Below are positions 26,801-36,903 of a stretch of 64,000 bases of DNA, piece by piece. A model generated the notes under the pieces. That model had not been told where the DNA came from. It saw nothing but the letters and a program-made list of their open reading frames with translations, and ran no database searches. This DNA comes from Paraphaeosphaeria minitans (Eukaryota; Ascomycota; Dothideomycetes; Pleosporales; Didymosphaeriaceae): contig WJXW01000003.1 of assembly GCA_015832175.1 (NCBI GenBank), forward strand, positions 4,216,001 through 4,280,000. The letters run 5' to 3'. Position 1 is the first letter of the stretch, and every line of letters begins with the position of its first letter. The translations under genes were made by a program, and so were the position numbers.

Positions 26801-27850
26801 TATTTATTCCCTAATCAGCTATCTTAAGTGACAGCTAATTAGCTCTATGTTTCTTAGACTCTCTATTATAGGCCAACCTTTACACTGCAGTAGGTAGTAG
26901 AGTAGGTATATATATAGTTCTTAGTATTACTTATAGAGAAGTCTTTTATCTAAACTAGTATTTTACTACTACTTAATGGCTTATAAGACACCTAAATTAA
27001 GCTTAAATAACTTCTAAAACTTTTATAAAATAGCTAGTAAAGCGCGTAAAATCTAATTATATATACTAAGAAGGAGTTTAATAAGGTTATTAACTTTAAA
27101 ATAATACCACGCACTAACGCAGAGCTTAAATAGGTAATAGAGGACCCTAGAGTAGAGGTACTATAGGTAAAAAAACCTACTATAAAATAGTAGGCATATA
27201 TTAGATAGCCTTTATAATTACTTAAAGCGATTTTCTATACTAGAAAAATATATAGATATACCTAATTTATTAAGGAGTAATACCTATAGAAGTTATAAAA
27301 CAATAACACCGCATTTATAGTATAGAACCTATTACTATTATATTACTTACTACTAGCTAAGAGGTCTATAAATTAGCTACTAAAAGTAAATATAATTACC
27401 TTAGATAACTAGGAGGCATATAAAGAGGCCTAGGGTAATATATTTACCTATTTATTTAACTCCTAGGCGTTAGTTACTCTATATAGAGGCTTTTTTTCCT
27501 AGAACTCTGCCTATAGCTCCTAACTTTAGCAGACACCCTAGCGACCTTAATACTATAAAACTAATATATAGACGCCTTGCCTACTATCTCTATAGCTTTA
27601 CTTTGTAATATATAAAGACTAAAAGTAATTTAAACGTAGATAGGGAAACTAGTAATAAAGTAGAAAAAGTTAATATTTTAAAGTTTCTATTTATAGCAAC
27701 TACACTACTAAAACATATCTAATTTAGATAGAATTAAACCGCCTTATAGAACTAGCTATATATAATTACCTTATCTTAAAAAGGATTAAATCTATAGTAT
27801 AGTTATTAAGTTATAGGTAGTAAAAGAAAGGTAACGATAGTTAACGTTTG
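23889..27850. other. AT-rich RIP-decayed repeat, not identified
   Basis: About 4 kb of TpA-rich, stop-filled sequence between the gypsy element and the gene island. It opens with a TAC/TACTACTAC-rich tract (23889-23960). Near 26970-27800 the plus strand reads as a Gln/Asn/Tyr-rich, gag-like stretch when stops are ignored, but I cannot assign it to a family. It includes the minisatellite at 26321-26580. No intact gene seen. Confidence 0.5.
26321..26580. repeat. Imperfect minisatellite with CTRCTTAAAAGTCTA core
   Basis: Six degenerate copies of a core like CTACTTAAAAGTCTATTAG recur at spacings of 43-52 bp, separated by TCTACCTAATAG-like linkers. Its sequence theme (GCYACTTAAA) resembles the 62-bp array at 62449-62935 on the other side of the island. 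Confidence 0.55.
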
Positions 27851-29456
27851 TAGACTTAGCGCGCGTTACCCTAGGCAGCTAGCCTCATGCAGACCCTGGT
27901 TATCCGTTACTTGGAAAACTCTACGGTATACCAAATATGCACGTGCAGCGAATAAAGCCAGTTAGTCCCTAGTGTCACTCGGGTCCGTTTTTATTAGACC
28001 CTCGGAGGAGGCTCCGCTATCTATCTACCTAAAATACCGTAGGCTCACGCAAGTCGCCGAACCAACTCCAGGGCAAGCCACCTTGTTGAGCTGCACAATG
28101 CGTTCTTGGAGATCGTTTGCTGGAGCGCAGGCGGTGGCATTTTGGATTGCCACTAGGTAAGTAATGATGAAGAATTGGCATGTACACTGATCCGACAGCA
28201 AGTCCTCCCAACCCAAAGATGAAGGGGCGGTTCTCCAGCAGCAAGCTGAGAACAAGTGATTTCGGAAAAGAGTTGGCAAACGATAGATTGCAACTGCATT
28301 CACTGGGTATGTAAGACAGGCCACGACTAGTTGTTGATAGAATGTAATGCAGCGCGCTGCGTCAAGACGACACTTTGAATACGGCGCTACCATAGGCAGA
28401 AGACGCCTGAGATATGCTAGGCCCAAACCAGTGATGACCCATAACTTAGGTACCTTACTATAGAGCACTCTGTCCCTTCTGCGGAAGAATGCTTTCGAGG
28501 TCTTCTAAATTTGTCCTTTAGGGTCTTAACCTGGTCGTTTCCGTTCTAGTTGAAATTCCTCGTGCAAGGTAATCTTCCTTTCATCATACAAGTGCGGATC
28601 CAGCTGTAGGTAGCGTTTCGAAACGCATAGGCAGTCGTGTTTTGGACAGATGCAAGCGCCCTTTGAGCCAAGCTCCATGACGACCTGGGAACCTGGGAAC
28701 ATTGAATGCCGCGGGATGATTCTATCGACACCCACTAGGTATCGGTATGCACCAAATTCTCGCTCTTAACGTAGGTAACGCCTCTGGTATCGCTTCCAGG
28801 ATTAGATTCTGACAACATACAGGGTTGGTCTTCCGATCCGAAACCCAGCGTGAAGCCAGTGGTCGTGCAAAACAAACGATGGACTCCATGCGGCTCTACA
28901 CAAGCTTTTCCACCCGGCCCACCCGGCCCTCCCCGCAGTCCGATGTGTTGACAATGGAGATTTTCGAACTGGATACCCGTTTAGCCACCTCTTCCACCGT
29001 AGGTCCGACCCTAATCAGATCACCAGACGAAAGCCACATGTGTACAGACCGGGGTTACCGGGTCTTAACACTATCGGTTATTCGTGGATGTTGCGCGCTT
29101 CCCGGTCGGCTCCTCTATGCACCCCAGAATCGGTTCGCTTTCCCCCACAATAATATATTTCAGACCCCTGCGCATTGCGGGACGTGATGCTGTGAATAGA
29201 TTGTACGCAACGGATGAATGGACTGGGCCATGGCTAAGGCTCTACTCACCTAGCAAAGCGGACACCACCCCCACCGGTGGAATTGACATCGTTTCAGCCT
29301 GCGTGCCTTTTGCCTAAAGGCGGGGGCGAAAAACAGAAGCTTGACTCGAGGTGCTGTTTATATGTTCGTGAAGCACGCTCGAAGTTGCTTCCATCACGAC
29401 ATAACAGAAGAACAACAGCTTTGACAGTACCCTAACATCATTGCTAAATCGCCATC
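27851..29456. other. Island left edge and esterase upstream region; no recognisable gene
   Basis: Composition switches from TpA-rich to balanced within a few tens of bases near 27,850. Open frames up to 147 codons occur on both strands (for example minus strand 28468-28025, hydrophobic), but none shows a recognisable domain. The neighbouring minus-strand frame 28244-28029 reads like a frameshifted continuation, so a decayed membrane-protein gene is possible. A TATA-like TTTATAT (29357-29363) lies about 95 bp before the esterase ATG. Confidence 0.4.
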
Positions 29457-30190
29457 ATGAAATTCACTATCGCTGTCCTTTCCCTCGCTGCTGTCGCGGC
29501 CGCCAATCCAGTGGAACCACGCCAGTCCTGCCCGAAAGTCTACGTCTTCGGCGCACGTGAGACGACCGCCCCTGCTGGTTACGGTACTGCTGGTGGCCTC
29601 GTCAACCAGGTGGTTGCTGCATATCCGGGTACTGGCTCCGAGGCGATTGTTTACCCAGCCTGCGGTGGCCAGTCCTCTTGCGGCGGCGCCAGCTATGACA
29701 ACTCTGCTTCGCAAGGCACTGCAGCAGTCGTTAAGGCCGTAACAGCGTACAACCAGAAATGCCCCAGCACGCAGATCGTACTCATCGGGTACTCCCAGGT
29801 ACGTTACCTCACACCGATCAAATCAGCAAGAATTCGTATGCTAACCCACTTCCCCCATAGGGCGGACAAATCATGGACAACGCCCTCTGCGGCGGCGCCG
29901 GCTCCACGCTCAGCGGAAATGCCCTTCAGGCCGTCAAAGCCGCCATCTTCATGGGCGACCCTCACAACCGCGCCGGCCTCCCGTACAACGTCGGCACCTG
30001 CACTGCGCAGGGTTTCGCCGCCCGTCCCCAGGGCTTCCAGTGCTCGCCCGCCAGCACAAGCATCATCAAGAGCTACTGCGACTCCACCGACCCTTACTGC
30101 TGCAACGGAAACGACGCGAACTCGCACCAGCAGTACGTCAACAAGTACGGCTCGCAGGCACTGGCTTTCATTAAGAGCAAGATCTCGTAG
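29457..30190 (+). CDS. Secreted acetylxylan esterase/cutinase, CE5 family
   Basis: Carbohydrate-esterase family 5 alpha/beta-hydrolase, acting outside the cell on acetylated xylan or cutin-type esters. Exon 1 is 29457-29798 and exon 2 is 29861-30190. The 62-nt GT-AG phase-0 intron (29799-29860, branch CTAAC at 29841) sits directly after the nucleophile motif. The product is 223 aa: signal peptide about 1-16, early Cys25, then Gly-Tyr-Gly-Thr-Ala-Gly-Gly-Leu typical of acetylxylan esterases. The nucleophile is Ser113 in Gly-Tyr-Ser-Gln-Gly; Asp191 lies in the Cys-...-Asp-Pro-Tyr-Cys-Cys loop and the His is 203. There is no cellulose-binding module and no GPI signal. The triad is intact and length is normal. 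The glycine-rich N-terminal motif and DPYCC loop favour acetylxylan esterase over true cutinase. Confidence 0.88.
29799..29860 (+). other. Intron of CE5 esterase gene
   Basis: GTACGT donor, CTAAC branch site, CATAG acceptor; 62 nt. Splicing restores the GYSQGG active-site motif across the junction, which strongly supports it. Confidence 0.9.
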
Positions 30191-30433
30191 ATGCACTTAA
30201 CAGAAGCAGCTTGTTTGGAGAGCTCGAGAAAACTTATATTTCGAAGTGCATATCTTTCAATGAACGACTTTGAATGATCCTAGTAATAACCTGCTGTGCA
30301 CGATACATCTGAAGTAGCGACGTTATGCAACAAACGCACAAAAAAGCCTTATGATAACAAAATACATTGCATGCGTGACAGACGAGGCTGCCAAACCGTA
30401 TCAGCAGCGCAGAAATACTTGCAGGCTCCCTCT

Positions 30434-31298
30434 CTACCAGTAAACACTCAGCCTGCCACCTACATCGAAAATCGAGGTATCAAAATCTCTCTGATGGGAA
30501 GCTTTCTGGTCCTTCCACGCCTTCGTGTTCCTCACCTCTTCGATCGCCTTCCCAAACACATTGTCACCCCACTGCGCATGGCCTACCTCTGTGGCCTCAG
30601 CAGCACTAAATCCTATCCCAAGAACGGAATCCGCTGGATCGGCGAAAATTAACTCTCCTGTACCGAGGTTCTTCAGCTGCCGTAGTAGGTCTCGACTCTC
30701 AGCATCGTCCGAGAGAAACTTGTGCATATTTGCAGACTTGGTGATCCGACTCGCCCCTGAGCGCGTGTCAGCTGTCTGTTCACTTTGCGTAGATACGGTG
30801 ACGTACGACGGCGCCACGACTTCTCATCAAGCCCTTTGATAGTCTTGCCCAGAAATTTGAGAATATCAGTATCGTGCTCTTCCAGGATTCTCTGACGTGC
30901 TTTCTAGGCATCTAAGTCAATATCTCGACACGATCAGAGTTTCTCTAGTTGCTTGCCTTGTCGCCAAAAGCACGCGCTTTTTCTGCTAAGATGTATTGTC
31001 CGGAACTTTCGTAGTCTTCGTCTTTGATACTGAAGTGAGAGGTGTACCAGGGGGAGAGAAACCCGTGTTCATCAGAAGGTTCGTGGAAGAATACGCGGCC
31101 TGATGTCGCGGGGGGCTTGATTTCGGGGACTGCTTTGGCTTTTTCAAGCGTCTTTGGAATTTTGAGAGCCTTTGATCTCGTACGAGCTTCTAACTTTCGA
31201 GGGGCATCTGATTTAGTGGCGGGTTTCAATTTCGTAGAAGCTTCTGACTTCTTCGGGATTTTGGACCTAGCCACTGATTTGGGCTTGGCTTTCGGCAT
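30434..31298 (-). CDS. NADAR-domain protein (YbiA/DUF1768 family), three exons
   Basis: Exons on the minus strand are 31298-30957, 30903-30807 and 30756-30434, giving 253 aa. Intron 1 (53 nt) has a GC donor (AAG|GCAAGC) and TAG acceptor; intron 2 (50 nt) is GTACGT...CTCAG with GCTGAC branch. Both splices join pieces of one continuous domain. Residues 1-66 are a basic Lys/Ala/Pro tail. The NADAR fold begins at about 68 (Val-Phe-Phe-His-Glu-Pro), with Gln-Tyr-Ile-Leu-Ala-Glu-Lys-Ala at 101-108. It closes with Gly-Ile-Gly-Phe-Ser-Ala-Ala and Trp-Gly-Asp-Asn-Val-Phe-Gly-Lys-Ala. Family members act on N-glycosidic bonds of ADP-ribose-type substrates, and some remove ADP-ribose from guanine; the substrate here is unknown. 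Without these introns the gene would look broken. Confidence 0.72.
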
Positions 31299-33263
31299 AT
31301 TTGTGATGCCTATAAGACAATGGTGGAGCAGCGTGTCAGAATGATATAGATACTACAATCTGTAGAGGGCTGCGCCACTTTCGTTGGCATCCTGGTCAAC
31401 CGCTAAGCTCTATGAGGCACTTGTATAGAGTGTGGGTGGGGCTATGCGTACCATAGCTACATTCTATTGGTGGAATGTACCGCCTTTTTGTATATTTGTA
31501 GGCAGCAGGGCATACATGAGAAGTCACGTCTTCATAAAATTGCTGGTGGGTGCACGGAGCTGATTATTTGGGGCTATCTCGCAGTGCATAGGTGTACCTG
31601 GTTAGTGATAGTGATCTCATCCTGAGATGCATCGCATTGTCCTAGAATTTATGAATGTCAAAGGCCTATGGGCGTACTGATGGCCCTCGTTTCTGCAAAA
31701 CTCATGGCCATTCAGTGTCGCTGCAAGAGGCTACTTGCGTCTCCCTCCATGCTGGCTAGCACATCGAATGCAATAGCATCTTGGTCTGAGTGAAAGTAGA
31801 CTTGCACATCAGGTTAACTCCACGGCGACGATGGGAAATGAAACCATACACCCCTGGGTTGCGGGCCTGATATCTGTCAAATCCCTCTAATTGCACTTTG
31901 AGGCCGCCATGACCAGCGGACTTTAACATTGACCCAGAGCTATGGTTTCTCAAGCCGTTCTCAAAGAATCCGCTTTCATCTTCCACATTGCACTTTCCTT
32001 ACGATTTTTTTTTTTCAATAAGAGCCACGAATGCCTGTTTTGCCTGAAATTCAGCGCAGAAAGTTCAACGAAGATGTGCGACTTTGACTGTGCGAGCGAT
32101 CTCCCTTCGCCTTTGGTAATCTGCCACACAGTTTCAGAAGAACTCGCCGTGGTGCGTCGCTTCTTGCCCATGTCCTCGACGAAAGTAAGAGGCATCAGCG
32201 AGACGGCTCCGTTATAAGTATGCGCGAACGCATCCAATGCCATTCCGACTCTACGACTCATGTATTTGAACGAATCAAGGACTCCTGGAGCCGTGAATGA
32301 TCATGACTGTAAAGTCCTGGTGCGTCTCAATATACGCTGGGTAAGTGTTGTAGGGCCAGCGCATCTCCAAGACATCTAGGCGGTATAGTGTGTGTTTGTA
32401 AATGTGCCTCGAAGAACTGCGCAGTCCTCCTGGACCATATTACTCCATGTCTCCATAGTTGATCTTCGGGCGCCTTGGTATCTTATATTGTAGTACTTCA
32501 TGGGGTATGTGTCTAACCCGGGTTTACGATATCATCTGCGTATATGCCCGCATCTCTACTGTACACTATGGCTTAGACAATTCTTGTGTTAGCTTTATCT
32601 TTCGGACCCTGTCGGATGACGTGGAGCTTATCTGCGTGCTAGTCTATACCTATCGTGTACAGCTCCATGCTTCTCTAAGATCAAGTGAGAAGTCGAATTG
32701 TGTTGAGACGTTTGCGGTGGCTAAAATATCAACAATTAAATCTAATATATCTTTCCGTATACGTACTGAGCTTTTAAGATCTAGATTGGCTGTCGCTTTC
32801 GATTCTCCGAAGCTTCATGTCAAGTAGTCTAGTCAAACACGAAAGGCCCTGACTCATGTACCGCAGCCACGTCCTGATAAGACTACGTAGTTGCATCGAA
32901 CCTCTTCGCTGAAGGCTCATGTGGACTGGTGTCATTTGTTAGCAGATTAATTAACTGTTGTAAGATTAGTTCTTATAAATTAGCAATGAGCTCCTCGGTC
33001 CAATGATCGCGAATATTCAACTTTCACCATCAATTGTATCCGACCATGCAATTTTCAAATGTTCATTAGGATTTCAAGCTGCGGACTATTTATTAATTTT
33101 CTTACGGAGTGTCGAGCATGGTGGAAACCAAGGGGGTGCATTCGGGTGTTTTGGATCCACGAGGCAGTCGCCAAAACGATATCCAGAGTCTAGACTTGAC
33201 TGGGGTATCGTGCGAGTATGTAGCTCGCCTTTTTGGCTGCCACGCTCCTGGGGTCTTGCTTGA
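31299..33263. other. Intergenic, about 2 kb, no recognisable gene
   Basis: Short overlapping minus-strand frames at 32261-31950 and 31986-31756 run into each other with a frame change (Lys/Ser-rich, then Gly-rich). They might be a decayed gene, but I recognise no domain. A T9 run lies at about 32007-32016. The rest, 32280-33260, holds nothing supportable. Confidence 0.3.
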
Positions 33264-34894
33264 CTATAAGACGTATCGGAAGTCGGGGTTCTCTAGATCC
33301 GTCTTATCATGCATACCCAAGCGCATGCCGTCAACTTGGTCATCCACGGTTTCAAGCACCCCAAAGACTCGATCCCGACGACGGTTCTCCCATATCATAT
33401 AAAACCGCAGGGCGAGTGCGCAAAACAGAGCCAAGCAAAAGCATACCAGGATCGTAGTGATTGCGAGGACGTATCGAGGAGCATCTTGGGAGCGGAAGAA
33501 GAACGGCCCTGCAATGTTGCCAGCTGCAAAGATGATAAGCATGATGGCATTGGTGAAGGCGCGCTTTGTATGACCGGCAATGTTTTGGCCGATGATAGTC
33601 AACAGGAAAGGCCACTGCGACGCGTTAACTAAGATCAAAGACGGTTCTGAAGCTTGCTTACAGTGACAGCGTATGAATTAATGAGCCAATATGCCACCAC
33701 GCGGCCGTACTTGTTGGCGTCGGTGTTCATGGTGCCATAGACAGCTGCGATACCTGCTATCGCAGGAAGAAGCGGTATGATCATACCCCATGTTCGTAGA
33801 TGTCCATGTTTGATGGAGAAAAGTCCCCATACGATCATGCTTCCAGAACTTACGACGGATGAGGGCATACCGATGAGTAGTGTTCCGAAGCTGTCAAATC
33901 CAAGACCTTCAATGACTAAAGAGCCAAAGTTGGTGAGACCACCGTTAGGAAGCATGGTCAAGAAGACGAAAGCAAGAATCATCCAGGTCTTAGGGTCCTT
34001 GGCGGCATGCCATATCTGATAGTACTTCCACTGGTAGTTCTTTATCCCCATCATGTTTTGAGCAACTCGCTGCACAGCGATGACCTTCTCCTCGTGGGTC
34101 AGAAACTTGGCGTTATTAGGTGTCGCGGGCATGATGAAAAACCAGGCAGTCCCGACAATTATGCTCAGAATTCCGAGGACCAAAAAGATGTACGCCCACG
34201 GCTTGATGGCGGTATTCGTAATATGTCCAAGGCCATATGAGAGTAACGTCCCGACAATGGAGAACAGACCTTGAGTACAGGCCCAGAGCATGACCCGGAG
34301 AACTTGTTCTTTGCGAGTGTAGAACATGCTGGTATACAAGACGAAGCCTGGAGTGACGACCGATTCTGTAACGCCGAGAAGGAACCGTATCACTAGGAGA
34401 CCAGCAAAGTTATGGAGACCAATATGCCTATTCATGATTAGCTTTTGTTTTTATCAAATGCACCATGCAACTTACCCAATCATGAGCACACCCCAGCCGA
34501 CAGTGGCAAGACTGAGTACACGAACGGTGGAGTATCGCTGCAAGATGTAGTTGGCTGGATACTGTGCGACTAGATAGCCGAAGTAGAACATTGAGCTGGA
34601 CCAGGAATACTCGTCGCCTTTCAAGTTGAGATCGTTGCGGAAGTTGAAGAGCACTGCCCAACCCATGGCCACCTTGTCAACATAGTTCAACCCATAGAGC
34701 CCACACATGAGCGGTAGCAAGTGCAAATCCAGCTTCCTCCGGACGGCATTGCTTTGCTCGGCAGTGAAGGCCTCGGGTGCTGATTGATCGAACAACTCAT
34801 AACCTTCGTCCGCGACCTCGCCCTTGAGGTCGGGGTAAACATCCTGTGCAGCTGATGACCTGCGGGGAGCTTGTTCGATGCTCTCTGGCGACAT
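33264..34894 (-). CDS. MFS permease, allantoate/Dal5-type anion:cation symporter family
   Basis: Plasma-membrane transporter of the Dal5/Tna1 branch, which imports ureidosuccinate, allantoate, dipeptides or organic-acid vitamins. Exons are 34894-34476, 34427-33662 and 33614-33264. Introns are 48 nt (GTAAGT...AATAG, branch CTAAT) and 47 nt (GTAAGC...CGCAG), giving 511 aa. An upstream GTG-starting extension to 34987 exists but the ATG at 34894 is preferred. A 70-80-residue cytosolic N-terminus precedes Asn-Tyr-Val-Asp-Lys-Val, the conserved first-helix motif. About 12 membrane segments follow, with Arg-Phe-Leu-Leu-Gly-Val-Thr-Glu in TM4 and Asn-Ile-Ala-Gly-His-Thr-Lys-Arg late in the protein, both family signatures. 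It diverges from the M20 peptidase gene, so the shared 646-bp gap may drive both. Confidence 0.85.
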
Positions 34895-35540
34895 GGTAAG
34901 CAGACCGGATGCTTGGATGGTCAACGATGAAACTGCGTATTGGTATGACGCTTGAACGAAGGGCAGGTCGACTTCGGGAGGGCCCAACTGCTCTTATTCT
35001 GCGCTCGTGTCCTAATTCTGAACCATCCCACTCATCATCTATAATCCTCCGGATAGATTACGGCGCAGATTGATGATACGACCAATTTGGTCTATACTCT
35101 CGATACCTGATCGTCACTACCTAGCATGAATCGCCTTCGGTGCTACCGGCATAATGCGGAGAAGCTGCGGGCAGATTCGACAAGCACGGATAAGCTCTTC
35201 CAAGCGGTCCAATAGAAAGTGTGGCCAAGACTACTTGATAGCGACATGGCATTATAAATCCCGACAGGAACATGTTCGATTATCAGACGCTGCGCTTTAT
35301 CGTAGAGGTGCGGCGGGCCGATGGCACGGCCGAGGTGTACTGTCTTATCAGACCGTCGGGAGAACGCCGAGCGCTATGCCCCATGCGGATACTCATCGAT
35401 GCCGGGTTGCCGAGCCCTAGCGCTGGTTGCGACCTATCCGGAGCATCTCGCGCCTAAATATCTACAACATAAGTGGGGGTCGGGATGAGCTTCAGTAACT
35501 GCAAACTCTCCCTGTCGCTTTGAACGAGGTATTGAGAAGC
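34895..35540. promoter_or_regulatory. Shared divergent promoter region, permease / M20 peptidase
   Basis: 646 bp between divergent ATGs. It contains several CGG-centred motifs, for example CCGGATAGATTACGG at 35049-35063, that could serve zinc-cluster regulators, and a CTACCTAG half-site near 35118. Small frames inside (35154-35460) show no domain. Regulatory role is inference. Confidence 0.35.
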
Positions 35541-36758
35541 ATGGATTTGGACGACATTCACATTGACAAAGAGGCTTGCCTCAACTTTTTATCGAAGCTT
35601 ATCCAGTTCAAGAGTTATTCGCAGACCGATGGCGAGTTGGAAATTACGCAGTTCATGGCTGATCGCCTGGTAAACATTGGTTTAGAGACCAAAATTGCCC
35701 GATTCGACGACAACAGGCGGCAAAATGTCATTGCGACGTGGCGGGGGACGGAACGAACACCCAAAAACAGCTTGCTTTTCAACGGCCACCTGGATACGAA
35801 CCCTGTTTCAGAAGGCTGGACCATAGATCCATGGGAGGGCAAAATCGACAAGGACTTCATCTACGGGATTGGCGTGAGCAACATGAAATCCGGTTGTGCG
35901 GCCTACTACTGCGCTGTGGAAATTCTGAAGCGCAGCGGCTGGACGCCTCGAGGCGATGTCATCCTCACATACGTGGTGGGAGAGCTTCAAGGTGGTGTTG
36001 GAACAATGGCACTCATTGATCAAGGCCACGTTACCAAAGACACTGCAGAAATGTTCATCAACTGTGAACCATCTGACATCCGCGCCATCACCATGCACTC
36101 AGAGGCCTTGACGTTCGAGATCACGCTTGTGGGTGTCACTCGACACATGTCTGCGCGCGAAGAGGCTTCGGACGCTATTCTGGCCGCGTGTGAGCTCATA
36201 CCACTCATGGACAAGATGAAGTTCAGCGGTGCCAAAAGTAAAGACCATCTTCAGTGCAATCGCTGCTCAGTCGGCGTTGTTCACGGCGCTCTCGGTAGAG
36301 ATTTGGCAGAATGGCGGCCAGCGCAAGTCGCAGATGTGTGCAATCTTTCCGGCTCAGCTCGCTATGCTCCTGGCCAAACTCAAGAAACTGTAATGGAAGA
36401 TATTCGGAAGGTCATCGAAAGTGTTACGTCTACGTACTCAGGCATGAAGTTTGAGCTTAGGCAAAGACATGAACCGACAATGCCTGCATTCGAGACTGAT
36501 CCAAATGCACCGGTAGTCAAGGCGCTGAATGCTGCGTACCAAAAAATTCGCAACGAGGCTCAACCTACCGGAGTGATTGCGCCAACATGCTTCTATGGCT
36601 CGGATGCTGGCCATCTTTACTCTCGGCTTGGAATGCAGGGGGTCGTCTGTGGACCTGGTGGAAAGTACAACACCCGGCCAGATGAAAAAGTGGACCTCGA
36701 TGACTACCTCCACTGTATCGAAATGTTTTTGCGAGTCATTGTGGAGCTATGCGGGTGA
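35541..36758 (+). CDS. M20-family metallopeptidase/deacylase (ArgE/DapE-like), divergent metal site
   Basis: An intronless 405-aa protein starting at the first in-frame ATG (35541). M20 enzymes use a two-zinc centre to hydrolyse N-acyl amino acids or small peptides. Seen here: His83 and Asp85 in Gly-His-Leu-Asp-Thr, Glu148 at the catalytic-base position, and Glu176 in Cys-Glu-Pro. However, the bridging Asp of the usual Asp-Met-Lys-Gly motif is Asn114 (Ser-Asn-Met-Lys-Ser). The second Glu of the usual Glu-Glu pair is Leu149 (Gly-Glu-Leu-Gln-Gly-Gly). The C-terminal His is replaced in Gly-Pro-Gly-Gly-Lys-Tyr-Asn-Thr-Arg-Pro. The frame is intact, so this may be a subfamily with changed chemistry rather than a relic. 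It ends 145 bp before the M28 gene on the same strand. Confidence 0.82.
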   Translation: MDLDDIHIDKEACLNFLSKLIQFKSYSQTDGELEITQFMADRLVNIGLETKIARFDDNRRQNVIATWRGTERTPKNSLLFNGHLDTNPVSEGWTIDPWEGKIDKDFIYGIGVSNMKSGCAAYYCAVEILKRSGWTPRGDVILTYVVGELQGGVGTMALIDQGHVTKDTAEMFINCEPSDIRAITMHSEALTFEITLVGVTRHMSAREEASDAILAACELIPLMDKMKFSGAKSKDHLQCNRCSVGVVHGALGRDLAEWRPAQVADVCNLSGSARYAPGQTQETVMEDIRKVIESVTSTYSGMKFELRQRHEPTMPAFETDPNAPVVKALNAAYQKIRNEAQPTGVIAPTCFYGSDAGHLYSRLGMQGVVCGPGGKYNTRPDEKVDLDDYLHCIEMFLRVIVELCG

Positions 36759-36903
36759 TAAGCCAGATAGAGTTTAGAGCCGTCCGGGATACCGTATCCA
36801 CAATGCCCCGAACATCGGTACCTAGTAATCTGCATTTCATCTACCATCCAGTGCACTTCGAAGGTTGTTCGTTATACCAGAGTTTTTTCTAGAACACGCA
36901 ATC

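Noticed and set aside
1..27850. CRISPR-like or tandem gene structure suggested by many short repeats in the AT-rich block
   Set aside because: The repeats are LTRs, their internal duplications and a minisatellite; there is no regular repeat-spacer pattern.
28025..28468. Hydrophobic 147-codon minus-strand frame near the left island border
   Set aside because: It could be a relic of a membrane-protein gene, but no family motif was recognised and it overlaps other equally long frames.
33614..33660. Alternative acceptor TTAG at about 33629 for the second intron of the permease
   Set aside because: It would leave a 32-nt intron and the wrong phase; the CGCAG acceptor at 33615 keeps the frame and the conserved helix.
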